A stretch of DNA of 64,000 nucleotides from Hydrotalea flava. Lineage in GTDB: Bacteria > Bacteroidota > Bacteroidia > Chitinophagales > Chitinophagaceae. The stretch spans positions 1-64,000 of the forward strand of contig NZ_LUHG01000041.1 in the NCBI RefSeq assembly GCF_001623405.1. The letters run 5' to 3'. Shown piece after piece: positions 34,921-43,687 of this stretch. How positions within the stretch are numbered: the stretch's first letter is position 1; every line of letters begins with the position of its first letter. The notes beneath the pieces are model-generated. The model was not told the DNA's origin. It saw nothing but the letters and a program-made list of their open reading frames with translations, and did not search any database. The translations under genes were made by a program, and so were the position numbers.

Positions 34921-35118
34921 ATGCCAAAAGTTAAAACAAACTCAAGCGCAAAAAAACGCTTTAAAGTTACCGGAACAGGTGAAATAACCTTCCAAAAAGC
35001 TTTTAAACGACACATTCTTACCAAGAAAACCAAGAAAAGAAAAAGAACACTCAACAAAAAAGGTCTTGTTGGTTCTACCAACAAAGATTTTGTAATGCGC
35101 TTATTACGTTTAAAATAA
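34921..35118 (+). CDS. rpmI: Ribosomal protein L35
   Basis: 65 residues, normal length for L35. Sequence features: [20 protein letters not shown] at the start, [12 protein letters not shown], and the C-terminal VMRLLRLK-type end. A component of the large ribosomal subunit. It is followed after 43 bp by rplT. In most bacteria infC, and often thrS, lie directly upstream; here the gene upstream is the unrelated BNR-repeat protein. A strong promoter and a short structured leader are present. Confidence 0.97.
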   Translation: MPKVKTNSSAKKRFKVTGTGEITFQKAFKRHILTKKTKKRKRTLNKKGLVGSTNKDFVMRLLRLK

Positions 35119-35161
35119 AATTATTACACCATCTCTTTTAAAAGAGTTAAAATATTAAAAT

Positions 35162-35506
35162 ATGCCACGTTCCGTTAATGCAGTTGCTTCAAGAGCAAGA
35201 AGAAAAAAAATATTAGATCAGGCTAAAGGCTACTATGGTAAACGTAAAAACGTTTATACCGTAGCTAAAAACATTGTTGAGAAAGGGATGACCTACAGTT
35301 ATGTTGGTCGTAAACTGAAAAAAAGAGAATATCGCCAATTGTGGATTGCACGTATTAATGCTGCCGTAAGAGAAGAAGGATTAACGTATAGCCAGTTTAT
35401 TCACAAATTGTCTGTGAAAGGCATAGATTTAGACAGAAAAGTATTGGCTGACTTAGCCATGAATAATCCTGAAAGTTTTAAATCTTTAGTAGCTTCTGTG
35501 AAGTAA
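35162..35506 (+). CDS. rplT: Ribosomal protein L20
   Basis: 114 residues, normal length. [20 protein letters not shown] at the start, [21 protein letters not shown], and a globular C-terminal part with [21 protein letters not shown]20 binds 23S rRNA early in 50S assembly and in several bacteria represses its own operon. It is the second gene after rpmI, with a 14-bp palindrome CTCTTTTAAAAGAG (35133-35146) between them. A terminator follows. Confidence 0.97.
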   Translation: MPRSVNAVASRARRKKILDQAKGYYGKRKNVYTVAKNIVEKGMTYSYVGRKLKKREYRQLWIARINAAVREEGLTYSQFIHKLSVKGIDLDRKVLADLAMNNPESFKSLVASVK

Positions 35507-35530
35507 GAAAAATAGACAGAATGAATCATT

Positions 35531-35553
35531 ACCGGGCTTGTCCCGGTTTTTTT
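35531..35553 (+). terminator. Terminator of rpmI-rplT
   Basis: ACCGGG, a 5-nt loop and CCCGGT followed by a run of seven or more T form a classic hairpin. Confidence 0.88.
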
Positions 35554-35646
35554 GTTTTAACACCCTCCGTACAAAGCAACCCATCAAAATTTTCACAAGC
35601 GTTCATTCAAAATTATTATATATAAATTTTTAACATGTACAACCAT

Positions 35647-35684
35647 AAAAAAAGTTCAGTGTTTCAATTGGCACTGAACTTTTT
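35647..35684 (-). terminator. Terminator of lpdA
   Basis: AAAAGTTCAGTG pairs with CACTGAACTTTT around a 10-nt loop, flanked by A and T runs, just after the lpdA stop on the minus strand. Confidence 0.85.
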
Positions 35685-35706
35685 CTATAAGCAATTTACT
35701 TTACAA

Positions 35707-37113
35707 CTAAATATCAATTGCTTCACCATAAGCAGCAGCAGTAGCTTCTTTCAAACCTTCACTCATGGTTGGATGCGGATGTATAGCATTTAAAATTTCA
35801 TGGGCAGTTGTTTCTAATTTTCTGGCAACAACGGCTTCTGCTATCATTTCTGTTACATTGGCACCAATCATGTGGCAACCCAGAAACTCACCATATTTTG
35901 CATCGAAAATTACTTTTACAAAACCTTCTGTAGCACCTGCAGCGCTGGCTTTACCGCTGGCAATAAAAGGGAATTTACCAACCTTAATATCATACCCTGC
36001 TTCTTTTGCTGCTTTTTCAGTATAACCAACACTGGCAATTTCGGGTGTACAATAGGTACAACCTGGAACATTGTTATAATCAATTACATCGGGCAAATGT
36101 GCTATTTTCTTTTCTAAATAAGCCATATGCTCTGCTGCATTAATTCCTTCTTTTGAGGCAACATGTGCCAAAGCCTGACCGGGCGTACAGTCGCCTATTG
36201 CATAAATACCGGGTATGGTAGTTTGCTGATATTTATCAACAATAATTTTACCTTTTTCGGTTTTAATGCCATTTTCTTCCAGCCCTATATTTTCTATATT
36301 GGCTACAACACCTACGGCACTTAAAACAATATCTGCTTCTAAAGTCATCATACTGCCATCCTGTTTCTTCACCTGTGCTTTAACGCCATTATCTGAAGTA
36401 TCTACACTTTCAACCGATGCATTGGTAAAAATTTCAATACCTTGTTTTTTGTATTGTTTTTCCAATTCTTTTGAAATTTCTTCATCTTCTACCGGCACAA
36501 TTCGAGACAAAAATTCAACAATGGTAACTTTTGTACCCATGCTGTTGTATACATAAGCAAACTCTACTCCTATTGCACCACTGCCTACAATAATCATGCT
36601 TTTGGGCTGAACCGGTAATACCATTGCTTCACGATAACCAATTACTTTTTTACCGTCCTGTTTTAAATTCGGCAATTCGCGGCTTCTGCCACCGGTTGCA
36701 ATCACAATATATTTTGATTCGATGATTTTTTTGGTACCTTCCGCAGCAGTTACTTCAACTTTACCTTTGCCTTTTACTTTACCGGTACCCATAATCACGT
36801 CAATTTTATTTTTCTTCATCAAAAATTGAACGCCTTTACTCATTTTATCTGCCACACCCCTGCTTCGCTGAATTACGGCCGGAAAATCCTGCGTACCGGT
36901 TGCATTAATACCATAGTTAGCACTATGTTTTATGTAATCGTACACATTCGCACTTTTAATTAATGCCTTGGTGGGTATACAGCCCCAGTTTAAACAAATA
37001 CCACCTAAACTTTCTTTTTCTATAATCGCTACTTTAAAACCTAATTGTGAAGCTCTGATTGCAGCGGGATACCCTCCTGGTCCGCTTCCAATTACAATAA
37101 CATCGTATGCCAT
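35707..37113 (-). CDS. lpdA: Dihydrolipoyl dehydrogenase (E3)
   Basis: 468 residues. FAD-dependent pyridine nucleotide-disulfide oxidoreductase that reoxidises lipoamide in the pyruvate and 2-oxoglutarate dehydrogenase complexes. Visible: FAD-binding VIGSGPGGYPAAIRASQLGF, redox disulfide GGICLNWGCIPTKAL, NAD-binding MIIVGSGAIGVEFAYVY, GIYAIGDCTPGQALAHVASKEG, and the C-terminal catalytic HPHPTMSEGLKEA (His-Glu pair). Length is normal. No E1 or E2 gene lies nearby, so it is probably a shared E3. A -7 box lies upstream. Confidence 0.96.
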   Translation of the reverse strand: MAYDVIVIGSGPGGYPAAIRASQLGFKVAIIEKESLGGICLNWGCIPTKALIKSANVYDYIKHSANYGINATGTQDFPAVIQRSRGVADKMSKGVQFLMKKNKIDVIMGTGKVKGKGKVEVTAAEGTKKIIESKYIVIATGGRSRELPNLKQDGKKVIGYREAMVLPVQPKSMIIVGSGAIGVEFAYVYNSMGTKVTIVEFLSRIVPVEDEEISKELEKQYKKQGIEIFTNASVESVDTSDNGVKAQVKKQDGSMMTLEADIVLSAVGVVANIENIGLEENGIKTEKGKIIVDKYQQTTIPGIYAIGDCTPGQALAHVASKEGINAAEHMAYLEKKIAHLPDVIDYNNVPGCTYCTPEIASVGYTEKAAKEAGYDIKVGKFPFIASGKASAAGATEGFVKVIFDAKYGEFLGCHMIGANVTEMIAEAVVARKLETTAHEILNAIHPHPTMSEGLKEATAAAYGEAIDI

Positions 37114-37174
37114 AATTTAAATAATTAAGATGAGTGGTTGAAAACAATATTGTACAACCAAAAAATAACAGATG

Positions 37175-37182
37175 CAAAAATA
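37175..37182 (-). promoter_or_regulatory. Putative -7 box of lpdA
   Basis: TATTTTTG on the minus strand matches TAnnTTTG. It predicts a leader of about 55 nt before lpdA. Confidence 0.45.
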
Positions 37183-37262
37183 CTGGCTAATCTGCAAATG
37201 GAAAAAAGAGAGTTCAAAAAGGAATAAGATTTCATTGCAAAAAATTCTTTATACTAATTTAA

Positions 37263-38093
37263 TCATGATATTTTAAGAAAATAAATTCTTATAGTTTGAT
37301 AAAATAAGGCATTGGCATGCAGACTGCCCGGTGCATTTTTATTGGATGCAAAACTGCGTAGACCAAATAATGCAGCCATTTTACCATTATTAACAGCCAG
37401 TTCTAAATATCCTGCAGCATTAAACATAGCCAGCACCTCGCCCCTGGGTACATCAGCATAACTTTTACTGATTTTATTGATGGAAACATTATTTGGGATG
37501 CTAATTTCAAATGGCCGGTTGACTGCTGCTTCCTGAAATTGCTGATTTGAAATATTGATAATTACATTATCAAATTTATCAATAAATAATACCTGACCTT
37601 CTATCCAATCATTACCCATAGAGGGTTGTAAAGAAATTTTTTGTTGAAAAGTAATAGCTGTATCAGCAAGCCGGATTAAGGGCTCTCCCTGCAATAATCT
37701 TCCAATAATGCCTGCCAATATTTGTGTAATTTCTAAAATAGTAGCAGCTGAATGAACTGAAATAGAAAATGGCTGAATATGTTGCTTTTCAGCAATCATG
37801 GTTAGGAGGCCATTGTCAGGACATATAATAATTTGTCCATTTACTTCAGCTAAAATAAATTGTTCGTTATTTCCTTCAAAACAATCTACCAAAATTAAGT
37901 GAATGGTGCCTTTTGGAAAATATTTGAATGCATGATTACATATATATGCCACATGCGGATAATTATTAGCATTTAAATCGTGATTGATATCTACAATATT
38001 GGCTTGTGCAAATTGCGTAATTATTTGACCCTTAATAGCCCCTAAAATATAATCCTGAACACCAATATCGGATGATAAAGTAACAATTGACAT
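37263..38093 (-). CDS. SAM hydrolase / SAM-dependent halogenase family (DUF62)
   Basis: 276 residues. N-terminal IVTLSSDIGVQDYILGAIKG carries the conserved Asp-containing SAM-binding start; other family segments are ANIVDINHDL, AYICNHAFKYFPKGTIHLILVD, ICPDNGLLTMI and, in the C-terminal barrel domain, GQVLFIDKFDNVIINIS. Members hydrolyse S-adenosylmethionine to adenosine and methionine; a few halogenate it. The common type, and the likely one here, is the hydroxide adenosyltransferase. It lies 27 bp after the SDR gene on the same strand, probably cotranscribed. Confidence 0.88.
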   Translation of the reverse strand: MSIVTLSSDIGVQDYILGAIKGQIITQFAQANIVDINHDLNANNYPHVAYICNHAFKYFPKGTIHLILVDCFEGNNEQFILAEVNGQIIICPDNGLLTMIAEKQHIQPFSISVHSAATILEITQILAGIIGRLLQGEPLIRLADTAITFQQKISLQPSMGNDWIEGQVLFIDKFDNVIINISNQQFQEAAVNRPFEISIPNNVSINKISKSYADVPRGEVLAMFNAAGYLELAVNNGKMAALFGLRSFASNKNAPGSLHANALFYQTIRIYFLKIS

Positions 38094-38120
38094 GCTTGTG
38101 GAACGTTGGATGCAATAATA

Positions 38121-38924
38121 TTATTTTACCAACTCACCTTGTTTATAAAAAAACTTTTTGATAAGTCGATCTGCCAGTGCTGGAAAAAATTTATTCAGCC
38201 ATACGGTTTGTTTTCCCTGCGAAGTAAGCACCAATGTACGTTTTCGTTTTTCAATTGCTTTCATGATATATATGGCACAGGTTTCTGCCGTCATTAATTT
38301 CGATTCATCCATCGGACTTTCACCTTGTGGTTGCGCATCTTTGTTTAATGCTGCATTGCGAATATTAGATGCAGTAAAGCCAGGGCAAACCCACATTACA
38401 TTCACACCCTCATCCATTAATTCTGTTCTTAATGCTTCCAGCCAGCCATTCATGGCAAATTTTGACGCAGAATAACCGCTTCGTCCCGGTAAACCCCTGT
38501 ATCCTGCAATGGACGAAACACCCATAACAGTTCCCTTGTTTTGAATAATGTAGGGTAATGCATATTTTGTACAATAAACAGCACCCCAAAAATTTACGTC
38601 CATTAAACGTTTCAGCGTTTCTAAATTGGTTTCTTTAAAAAGCGAACGCATGGAAATGCCCGCATTATTAATTAAAATATCGATGGTGCCATACAATTTA
38701 ATTACCGCATTTATAAAATTTTTACAATCAGTTTCATTGCTAACATCTGCAGCCTGAACCATTAAAGGTTTGCCTGCATGGATGGATTGTAAAAAATATA
38801 ATTTATCGTAATTACGGCCACAGGTAGCCACTTTAGCACCCTGCACCATAAAAGCCTCTACCAGTGCCTTTCCAATTCCTTCAGAGCCACCGGTAATTAC
38901 AACAACTTTATTATTAAATACCAT
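38121..38924 (-). CDS. Short-chain dehydrogenase/reductase (SDR)
   Basis: 267 residues, classical SDR: cofactor loop VVITGGSEGIGKALVEAF, NNAGIS, the catalytic Ser in VMGVSSIAGYRG, and YSASKFAMNGW (Tyr and Lys). The C-terminal RKRTLVLTSQGKQTVWLNKF with a basic end resembles the acyl/sphingolipid reductase-like subgroup (DltE/YqjQ-like), which suggests a lipid substrate; this is inference. It is followed by the SAM hydrolase gene. A -7 box lies at 38943-38950. Confidence 0.88.
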   Translation of the reverse strand: MVFNNKVVVITGGSEGIGKALVEAFMVQGAKVATCGRNYDKLYFLQSIHAGKPLMVQAADVSNETDCKNFINAVIKLYGTIDILINNAGISMRSLFKETNLETLKRLMDVNFWGAVYCTKYALPYIIQNKGTVMGVSSIAGYRGLPGRSGYSASKFAMNGWLEALRTELMDEGVNVMWVCPGFTASNIRNAALNKDAQPQGESPMDESKLMTAETCAIYIMKAIEKRKRTLVLTSQGKQTVWLNKFFPALADRLIKKFFYKQGELVK

Positions 38925-38942
38925 GATTCAAATTATTATTTG

Positions 38943-38950
38943 CAAAAATA
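38943..38950 (-). promoter_or_regulatory. Putative -7 box of the SDR gene
   Basis: TATTTTTG on the minus strand matches TAnnTTTG and ends 19 bp before the start codon. Confidence 0.45.
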
Positions 38951-39006
38951 AGGTTCTGTTGTTGTAGGTTGTGAATAAATATCTTTACAATAGATTTGAA
39001 AAAAAT

Positions 39007-39036
39007 TTGGACAGAAAAACTTTTCGCCTATTTTTG
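39007..39036 (+). promoter_or_regulatory. Promoter of tRNA-Lys
   Basis: TTG (39007-39009) and TATTTTTG (39029-39036) match the Bacteroidetes -33 and -7 boxes with a 19-bp gap, about 22 bp before the mature tRNA. Confidence 0.7.
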
Positions 39037-39058
39037 CACTCCCAAAAACAAACGGGAT

Positions 39059-39131
39059 GATTCCGTAGCTCAGTTGGTAGAGCAATACACTTTTAATGTA
39101 TGGGCCCTGGGTTCGAGTCCCAGCGGGATCA
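39059..39131 (+). tRNA. tRNA-Lys (anticodon TTT)
   Basis: 73 nt fold as a full cloverleaf: acceptor GATTCCG/CGGGATC with one T-G pair, D-arm with AGCTCAGTTGGTAGAGC, anticodon loop CTTTTAA with anticodon TTT, T-arm TGGGTTCGAGTCCCA, discriminator A. The CCA end is not encoded. Its own promoter and terminator flank it. Confidence 0.96.
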
Positions 39132-39140
39132 CAAACAACA

Positions 39141-39177
39141 AAAAAAGCCTTATCAAAAAAATTGATGAGGCTTTTTT
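39141..39177 (+). terminator. Terminator of tRNA-Lys
   Basis: AAAAAAGCC with TATCAA pairs with TTGATGAGGCTTTTTT around an A-rich loop, directly downstream of the tRNA, ending in a T run. Confidence 0.85.
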
Positions 39178-39354
39178 AATTTTGAATTATTGCCAGAAAG
39201 TATTGAATCACTCATCTGTAAAGTTTAAATGGTAATACCTTAGTTTGTGCCTTAACATGCTTTCTTATAACCTTTTCAGTAATTCAGTAATTTTTAATAA
39301 AGCCTTCTTAAAACGGAACGTCAATGACGAAAAAAGCAAATAAGCGCTACAAAA

Positions 39355-39376
39355 AAAAGAGGCTAAAGCCTCTTTT
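39355..39376 (-). terminator. Terminator downstream of the ferredoxin gene
   Basis: AAAAGAGGC, loop TAAA and GCCTCTTTT form a perfect 9-bp stem. It marks the end of the oxidase/NO module transcript on the minus strand. Confidence 0.85.
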
Positions 39377-39410
39377 AGTAGATATTGGAACTTGGGGGTA
39401 ATAAGCACTT

Positions 39411-39740
39411 TCATTGCCATTCATAAATTTTCTGAACCGCATCCTGCAAACTATCATTGATGAATATCTGACAGGATAATTGAATATTTTTTTTCAACAT
39501 AGCTGCTTTTTTCAATGTAGTCATTTCATTTCGTTGCAAGCCCTCCAACAAATTGGGTGCAGTTATTACTTCAATCATACAGATAACGCATTTACCCATT
39601 CCCCGGCATTCTCCAAAATCTTCTACATTAAATTGATCTTCTAACAAATGCATCAGGTTTCTGTAAGCATTGGTATAGGTATGCACCTGCTTTGTTTCAT
39701 TACCAAAAATTATATGAAAAGAAATGATATTATTATGCAT
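39411..39740 (-). CDS. [2Fe-2S] ferredoxin
   Basis: 109 residues with cysteines Cys45, Cys51, Cys54 and Cys90 (CX5CX2C...C), the spacing of adrenodoxin-type [2Fe-2S] ferredoxins. The cluster loop reads GECRGMGKCVICM. The protein is a soluble one-electron carrier. It lies 8 bp after the SufT-like gene, and its place at the end of the oxidase/NO repair gene run suggests it supplies electrons for Fe-S or haem protein repair, which is inference. The partner reductase is not in the window. Confidence 0.82.
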   Translation of the reverse strand: MHNNIISFHIIFGNETKQVHTYTNAYRNLMHLLEDQFNVEDFGECRGMGKCVICMIEVITAPNLLEGLQRNEMTTLKKAAMLKKNIQLSCQIFINDSLQDAVQKIYEWQ

Positions 39741-39748
39741 GAAAAGGT

Positions 39749-40078
39749 TTAAGCAATCCCTAATAATTTTTTACCCGTGTCTGTCATCATTTCAAAAGTC
39801 CACTTGGGTTCCCACACTAATTGAACAGTTATTTCATGATTCGGATAGTACACAGATAAAGCATTTTTAACTCCGAAAGTAATGGCATCACCCAAAGGAC
39901 AATGTGGGGTAGATAAAGTCATTTCAATGGTAATATTGTTTTCAGAAAATACAATATCATATACCAAACCCAAATCAACTATATTAATGAATAGTTCAGG
40001 ATCAATTACCTGATACAACGCCTGCAATATTTTTGATTTTTCGGTATAAAACTGATCATTTTTCGAAATTATAATCAT
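39749..40078 (-). CDS. SufT/PaaD-like metal-sulfur cluster assembly factor (DUF59/MIP18 family)
   Basis: 109 residues matching DUF59: ALYQVIDPELFINIVDLGLVYDI near the start, and TPHCPLGDAITFGVKNAL with the conserved Cys60. Family members help mature Fe-S proteins. The ATG overlaps the stop of the preceding gene by 4 bp (ATGA), so the two are translationally coupled. Neighbours include an RIC Fe-S repair protein and a ferredoxin, which supports a role in Fe-S cluster maintenance under oxidative or nitrosative stress. Confidence 0.85.
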   Translation of the reverse strand: MIIISKNDQFYTEKSKILQALYQVIDPELFINIVDLGLVYDIVFSENNITIEMTLSTPHCPLGDAITFGVKNALSVYYPNHEITVQLVWEPKWTFEMMTDTGKKLLGIA

Positions 40079-41337
40079 AATTTTCTTGTTTTATGTAATA
40101 AAATCGTGAAAACATTCCACACAAAAAAAATAGCCAACAACAACCAAAGAATACTACCCGCCAACATCAAAATATTTTCACTGAACAATAGTCCGGCGCA
40201 TAGCATTACCAGTGCAGCGATAAAAAAATAAAAATTCAGTTTTACAAAATTTTCATGATACAAATGCTTTGGCAACGGAACCTTTACTTTCCCATTCAAA
40301 GCTTTATAATGATCGTTCCATACAATAAACGGTAATGTTTTAAATGTTTGGCCTAAAATAATACCCGATAACCAACCCATTAAAATAAGTAACCCATATA
40401 ATTGAATGTATGGCATACCCCAACCATGCATCAAAAAAGGGAGCAGAATTAACGCTAGAAAAAGAAATAGAAATGAAAGTAAAGTAAACCGCATTTGAAA
40501 ATCGAGTGGCTTTCGCACCCTACTTTTATAAGTAGCTACAATATAAAATAACCAGCATAAAATGCCTGCAACAACCAATATGTAACTTATCCAAATGAAA
40601 CCATTCCATAAACCCAATAGGGCTGCAATAATCAAAATAAGCAATCCGGCATTTTGAAACCAAAATGCACCTTGCAAAAAACCATTGGGCTTATTTCTGC
40701 TCAATAAAAACATGGGTACCAGTTTAGAAGATACACCGGTAATTAATTGTAAAAACCAGCCTGCAAATCCAATATGCGCATGCATGGCAATCAATTTCAA
40801 CTGACTAGAATTAAAAATTGGAAATACTAAATGGATGGCCAATAATAATCCGAAAATAGTGGTAACCAATAGCCAAAAAGCAGCACTTAGAACAAAACAT
40901 TTTTGAATGGAATGCTTATTGCATGTTTGAGCAGTGCCCGTTGCGTTAATTGCATATAAAATTGCAACTATTACAACCAATGAGCCGCCGGTAATCATCC
41001 AAAAACCGGTTAAAAAAAACCAAAAGGAAATGATGAGAATGATAACGCCGGGTAATAAAATAAAAAATGACAACAATGCCAGTACGTTACTAAATAAATT
41101 TCTTTCGCAAATTACAGGCAGTAACTGATACGAAGCGCCAAAAATTACCATAGTAACCCAACCCAAAGTTGTGGCATGAACAATTGCCAGAATATGCGGA
41201 TGTAAAAATTGTACAATAACAATTTGATGAGAAAAAAAAAGCAGGGCTGATAAGGTTAAGAAAAACAAACTGCCTACAGCATAAAATGGCAATACTGCAT
41301 AACCTTTGGGTGCTTTAGCAATATTAATATCGGCCAT
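40075..41337 (-). CDS. Multispan membrane protein related to haem-copper oxidase subunit I (CcoN-like)
   Basis: 420 residues with about 12 hydrophobic segments. Histidine-bearing helices resemble those of oxidase subunit I: HPHILAIVHATTLGWV (about 45-60) and MHAHIGFAGWFLQLITGVSSKLVP (about 190-213), but the CuB HH motif of true oxidases is absent. Such short CcoN-like proteins occur in Bacteroidota gene runs with RIC and DUF2249 proteins. A haem-binding or NO-related role (NnrS/NorB-like) is likely but not proven. The gene lies 4 bp after the DUF2249 gene and overlaps the SufT-like gene by 4 bp, so it is part of the operon. Confidence 0.65.
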   Translation of the reverse strand: MADINIAKAPKGYAVLPFYAVGSLFFLTLSALLFFSHQIVIVQFLHPHILAIVHATTLGWVTMVIFGASYQLLPVICERNLFSNVLALLSFFILLPGVIILIISFWFFLTGFWMITGGSLVVIVAILYAINATGTAQTCNKHSIQKCFVLSAAFWLLVTTIFGLLLAIHLVFPIFNSSQLKLIAMHAHIGFAGWFLQLITGVSSKLVPMFLLSRNKPNGFLQGAFWFQNAGLLILIIAALLGLWNGFIWISYILVVAGILCWLFYIVATYKSRVRKPLDFQMRFTLLSFLFLFLALILLPFLMHGWGMPYIQLYGLLILMGWLSGIILGQTFKTLPFIVWNDHYKALNGKVKVPLPKHLYHENFVKLNFYFFIAALVMLCAGLLFSENILMLAGSILWLLLAIFFVWNVFTILLHKTRKL

Positions 41338-41341
41338 AATT

Positions 41342-42172
41342 TTATTTTTTATGAATCAACATATTTACCGCAGTATCACTAATGCTGTGAATATGCACTA
41401 TCCAGGATTGATCGGCCAGCGACTCCAGCAAATACACAGGAATTCGCTTGTGATGTACCAATAAAATTTCATCATTCTTTAATTGTTCTAATTGAGAAAG
41501 TATTGCTTCCATAGGGCCGGGCATAGGTATTGAACGCACATCAATGGTAACAATTTTATGGGCAGTGTATTTATTGATGATTTGTTGAAAAGAATCAGTA
41601 TCTTCCATAATAACAAAATCTTGTTGAGCTGCTGCAACGTCTTTTTGCTTATCTACCTTCAGAAAATAAGTACGATACTCTGTATCAGATATAGTTTCGG
41701 TAAAAGACAATGCCTGATCTTTTTCTAATAAACGAATGAGTGGTACCGGAATAAATGAATTAATAATACAGAGAATGCCTTGCGGTGCCATACCTTTTAA
41801 ACGTTGTATAATTTCTTTTAAAGGGTCGTTACCTGATTGTAGCATTGGCCGTACATCAAAAAAATGAATCTGCTCAATGGGTGTATGGATCAACCACTGG
41901 GGTTTTTCAACAACGCTATTATTTGCAAGCGCATCGGTTGTTGATTCTTCAAAAACAAATCCGAGTGGTTGCAATGCTTTTTTAAAATCGTCAATGGTAC
42001 AACCGCCCATTTTAGCAGCCTCAGCAATAGTAACTCTGGATGCCATTATTTTTCGCATCAATGGATTTCTTAATTTTTCCAAAGGCTTTGCCAAACAGAC
42101 AATGGCTTCAATTGCTGCTTTATTTTCTTGCAGAATCTTTGAAATTTTTGTATGTGAATCAATGGTATTCAT
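41342..42172 (-). CDS. DUF1858-like / double DUF2249 protein
   Basis: 276 residues. An N-terminal helical domain (about 1-75, SKILQENKAAIEAIV..., TIAEAAKMGGCTIDDFKKAL) resembles the DUF1858/ScdA-N domain. Two DUF2249 domains follow: about 100-170 (IHFFDVRPMLQSGNDPLKEI, GILCIINSFIPVPLIRLL) and about 195-270 (VTIDVRSIPMPGPMEAILSQLE, ILLVHHKRIPVYLLESL). DUF2249 is a TusA-like fold found with RIC proteins and NO-responsive genes, with unknown biochemical role. It follows the hemerythrin pseudogene on the same strand and precedes the CcoN-like gene. Confidence 0.75.
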   Translation of the reverse strand: MNTIDSHTKISKILQENKAAIEAIVCLAKPLEKLRNPLMRKIMASRVTIAEAAKMGGCTIDDFKKALQPLGFVFEESTTDALANNSVVEKPQWLIHTPIEQIHFFDVRPMLQSGNDPLKEIIQRLKGMAPQGILCIINSFIPVPLIRLLEKDQALSFTETISDTEYRTYFLKVDKQKDVAAAQQDFVIMEDTDSFQQIINKYTAHKIVTIDVRSIPMPGPMEAILSQLEQLKNDEILLVHHKRIPVYLLESLADQSWIVHIHSISDTAVNMLIHKK

Positions 42173-42208
42173 AAATAATTTATTTTATACGATGCTTGTT
42201 AGCAACTA

Positions 42209-42692
42209 TCATTTTTGCTTCAGCCAGAAAACATCTGCATAACCATCTTCTGAATGCGCATTAAGGAACGAAGCCAATTTAATGCCTGCATTTGCCCAAT
42301 CAGTTTCATTCATTTGTTGTTCAATTAAAGGAAATAAAATTCTTTCTTCAAATCGGGTATGTTGTTCAATCATTTCAACAAGACTTTTGATGTGTTGAAA
42401 TGATGTTTTCGTTGGACTTAAACATTGTTCAATTTGCATTTCAATATTTTTATGGTGCTGATAAGCAAACTTAATTTCAGGCATTGAAATATGACTAAAC
42501 AATGTAATTTCCTCTTCACTAAAATGAAGTTTAAGATGGGTTTCCAGAAATAATCAATATACTTTGCAAGACGTTCAACTGAAGTATGGTTCTTTATGCC
42601 CTCTTTTAATTTTCAGCAAAACAAAAGAACAAAGTGATGCTCTTTAGACAATGGCACTAAATACTTTTTCGTTGAATAGGTTTATTTGTCAT
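42209..42692 (-). pseudogene. Hemerythrin-domain gene with two frameshifts and an in-frame stop
   Basis: Conceptual reading from ATG at 42692 gives MTNKPIQRK, then (after one base lost in the T run 42665-42669) KYLVPLSKEHHFVLLFC, a TGA stop (42613-42615) where a Trp codon TGG is expected, KLKEGIKNHTSVERLAKYID, and a second single-base loss in 42538-42545 before HLKLHFSEEEITLFSHIS. The rest (42209-42502) is open for 97 residues with HHKNIE and TRFEERILFP. Together they make a full hemerythrin-like protein of about 160 residues with diiron His/Glu ligands, but three lesions break it. The remaining 97-residue frame lacks the first helix. It sits between the RIC and DUF2249 genes. The role would have been O2/NO sensing or storage. 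Confidence 0.8.
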
Positions 42693-42720
42693 ATAGCATC
42701 ACTTTAAATGGTTAAATAAA

Positions 42721-43662
42721 TTAAGCTTGTTCTAATGCCAATGCTTTTGGAAAAAGAATATTATTTTCTAAATGAATGTGTAATAGCAGATCAGATTCAA
42801 ATTCCTTCATTTTATCAAACAAATAAGCATAGCTGTTGCAGGCATCTGCGGGAAGTGAATACTCATTGGTTAATTTTCTGAAAAACTTTAAATCTTTACC
42901 GGACACTTCATGTTCTGTAATCATCATTTTTATGGCTGCAGAAATTAAACCATCGGAAACGGTTACATTTTGATGATCTCTTTTTTTCTGAACCAATAAT
43001 TTAATTTGAGGGAATAAAATTTTTTCTTCCTTTAACATGTGGCTATTCATATCACTTAAAAAAGCATGTGTTTTTTGAGAAAGTTCAAACAGCTCAGGAT
43101 GATTAGTACCATGCTGTTGGGCAACTTTATCGGCTAACTGGTCTATAATAGCGGATGCATCTTTTACATAACGGTGATGCGTTTGTACAATATAATCGGT
43201 CAAAAAATCAATTTCCCAACTATTAAAATCCTGCGATGCTTTTTGGGTTTGATTTTCAACGGCCTCTAAAGCAGCTTTTACATCTGCTTCAGCTACACCG
43301 GCCTCGGCAGCAGCTTCATGAATTGTTTTATTCCCACCACAACAAAAATCAATTCCCATTTTTTTAAATACTTCTGCTTTACGCAGGTCTTTTGCTGCAA
43401 TGGCGCCTACGGTATCTGATGGTGCAGCAGCAGGCTTTTTGGCTATTTTAACCTGCCACCATTGCGGGCCGGCTTCCAAATAATCCCAGGTAAAAATATT
43501 ACCTCTTTCGCCTAATAACTGATAATAGAGCGGTTTGGGATCATGATCATTTAAAATTAAAAACGCCTCTCCTGCATTGAGTGCATCAAAATTCTGAAAA
43601 ATGGTGGGATGTTTTAACTTGGGTGGTATTTGTGTTACATCTAAAGTTTGAATAGTACTCAT
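42721..43662 (-). CDS. RIC-family iron-sulfur cluster repair di-iron protein with N-terminal DUF2249
   Basis: 313 residues. N-terminal DUF2249 domain (about 5-75, LDVTQIPPKLKHPTIFQNFD). Then the ScdA-N domain with FCCGGNKTIHEAAAEAG (Cys107-Cys108), and a C-terminal hemerythrin-like domain with di-iron ligands (HHRYVKDASAII, HAFLSDMNSHMLKEEKILFP, MITEHEVSGKD, HIHLENNILFPKAL). RIC proteins (YtfE/ScdA) repair Fe-S clusters damaged by NO or oxidants. Length and motifs are complete, so this gene is intact, in contrast to the hemerythrin gene just downstream. Confidence 0.92.
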   Translation of the reverse strand: MSTIQTLDVTQIPPKLKHPTIFQNFDALNAGEAFLILNDHDPKPLYYQLLGERGNIFTWDYLEAGPQWWQVKIAKKPAAAPSDTVGAIAAKDLRKAEVFKKMGIDFCCGGNKTIHEAAAEAGVAEADVKAALEAVENQTQKASQDFNSWEIDFLTDYIVQTHHRYVKDASAIIDQLADKVAQQHGTNHPELFELSQKTHAFLSDMNSHMLKEEKILFPQIKLLVQKKRDHQNVTVSDGLISAAIKMMITEHEVSGKDLKFFRKLTNEYSLPADACNSYAYLFDKMKEFESDLLLHIHLENNILFPKALALEQA

Positions 43663-43687
43663 AGTTGTGTTTTTTAAAAATGAATAA

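Noticed and set aside
38996-39235. 79-codon open frame over the tRNA-Lys region
   Set aside because: It overlaps the tRNA and its promoter and terminator; the translation is a typical read-through of a tRNA gene.
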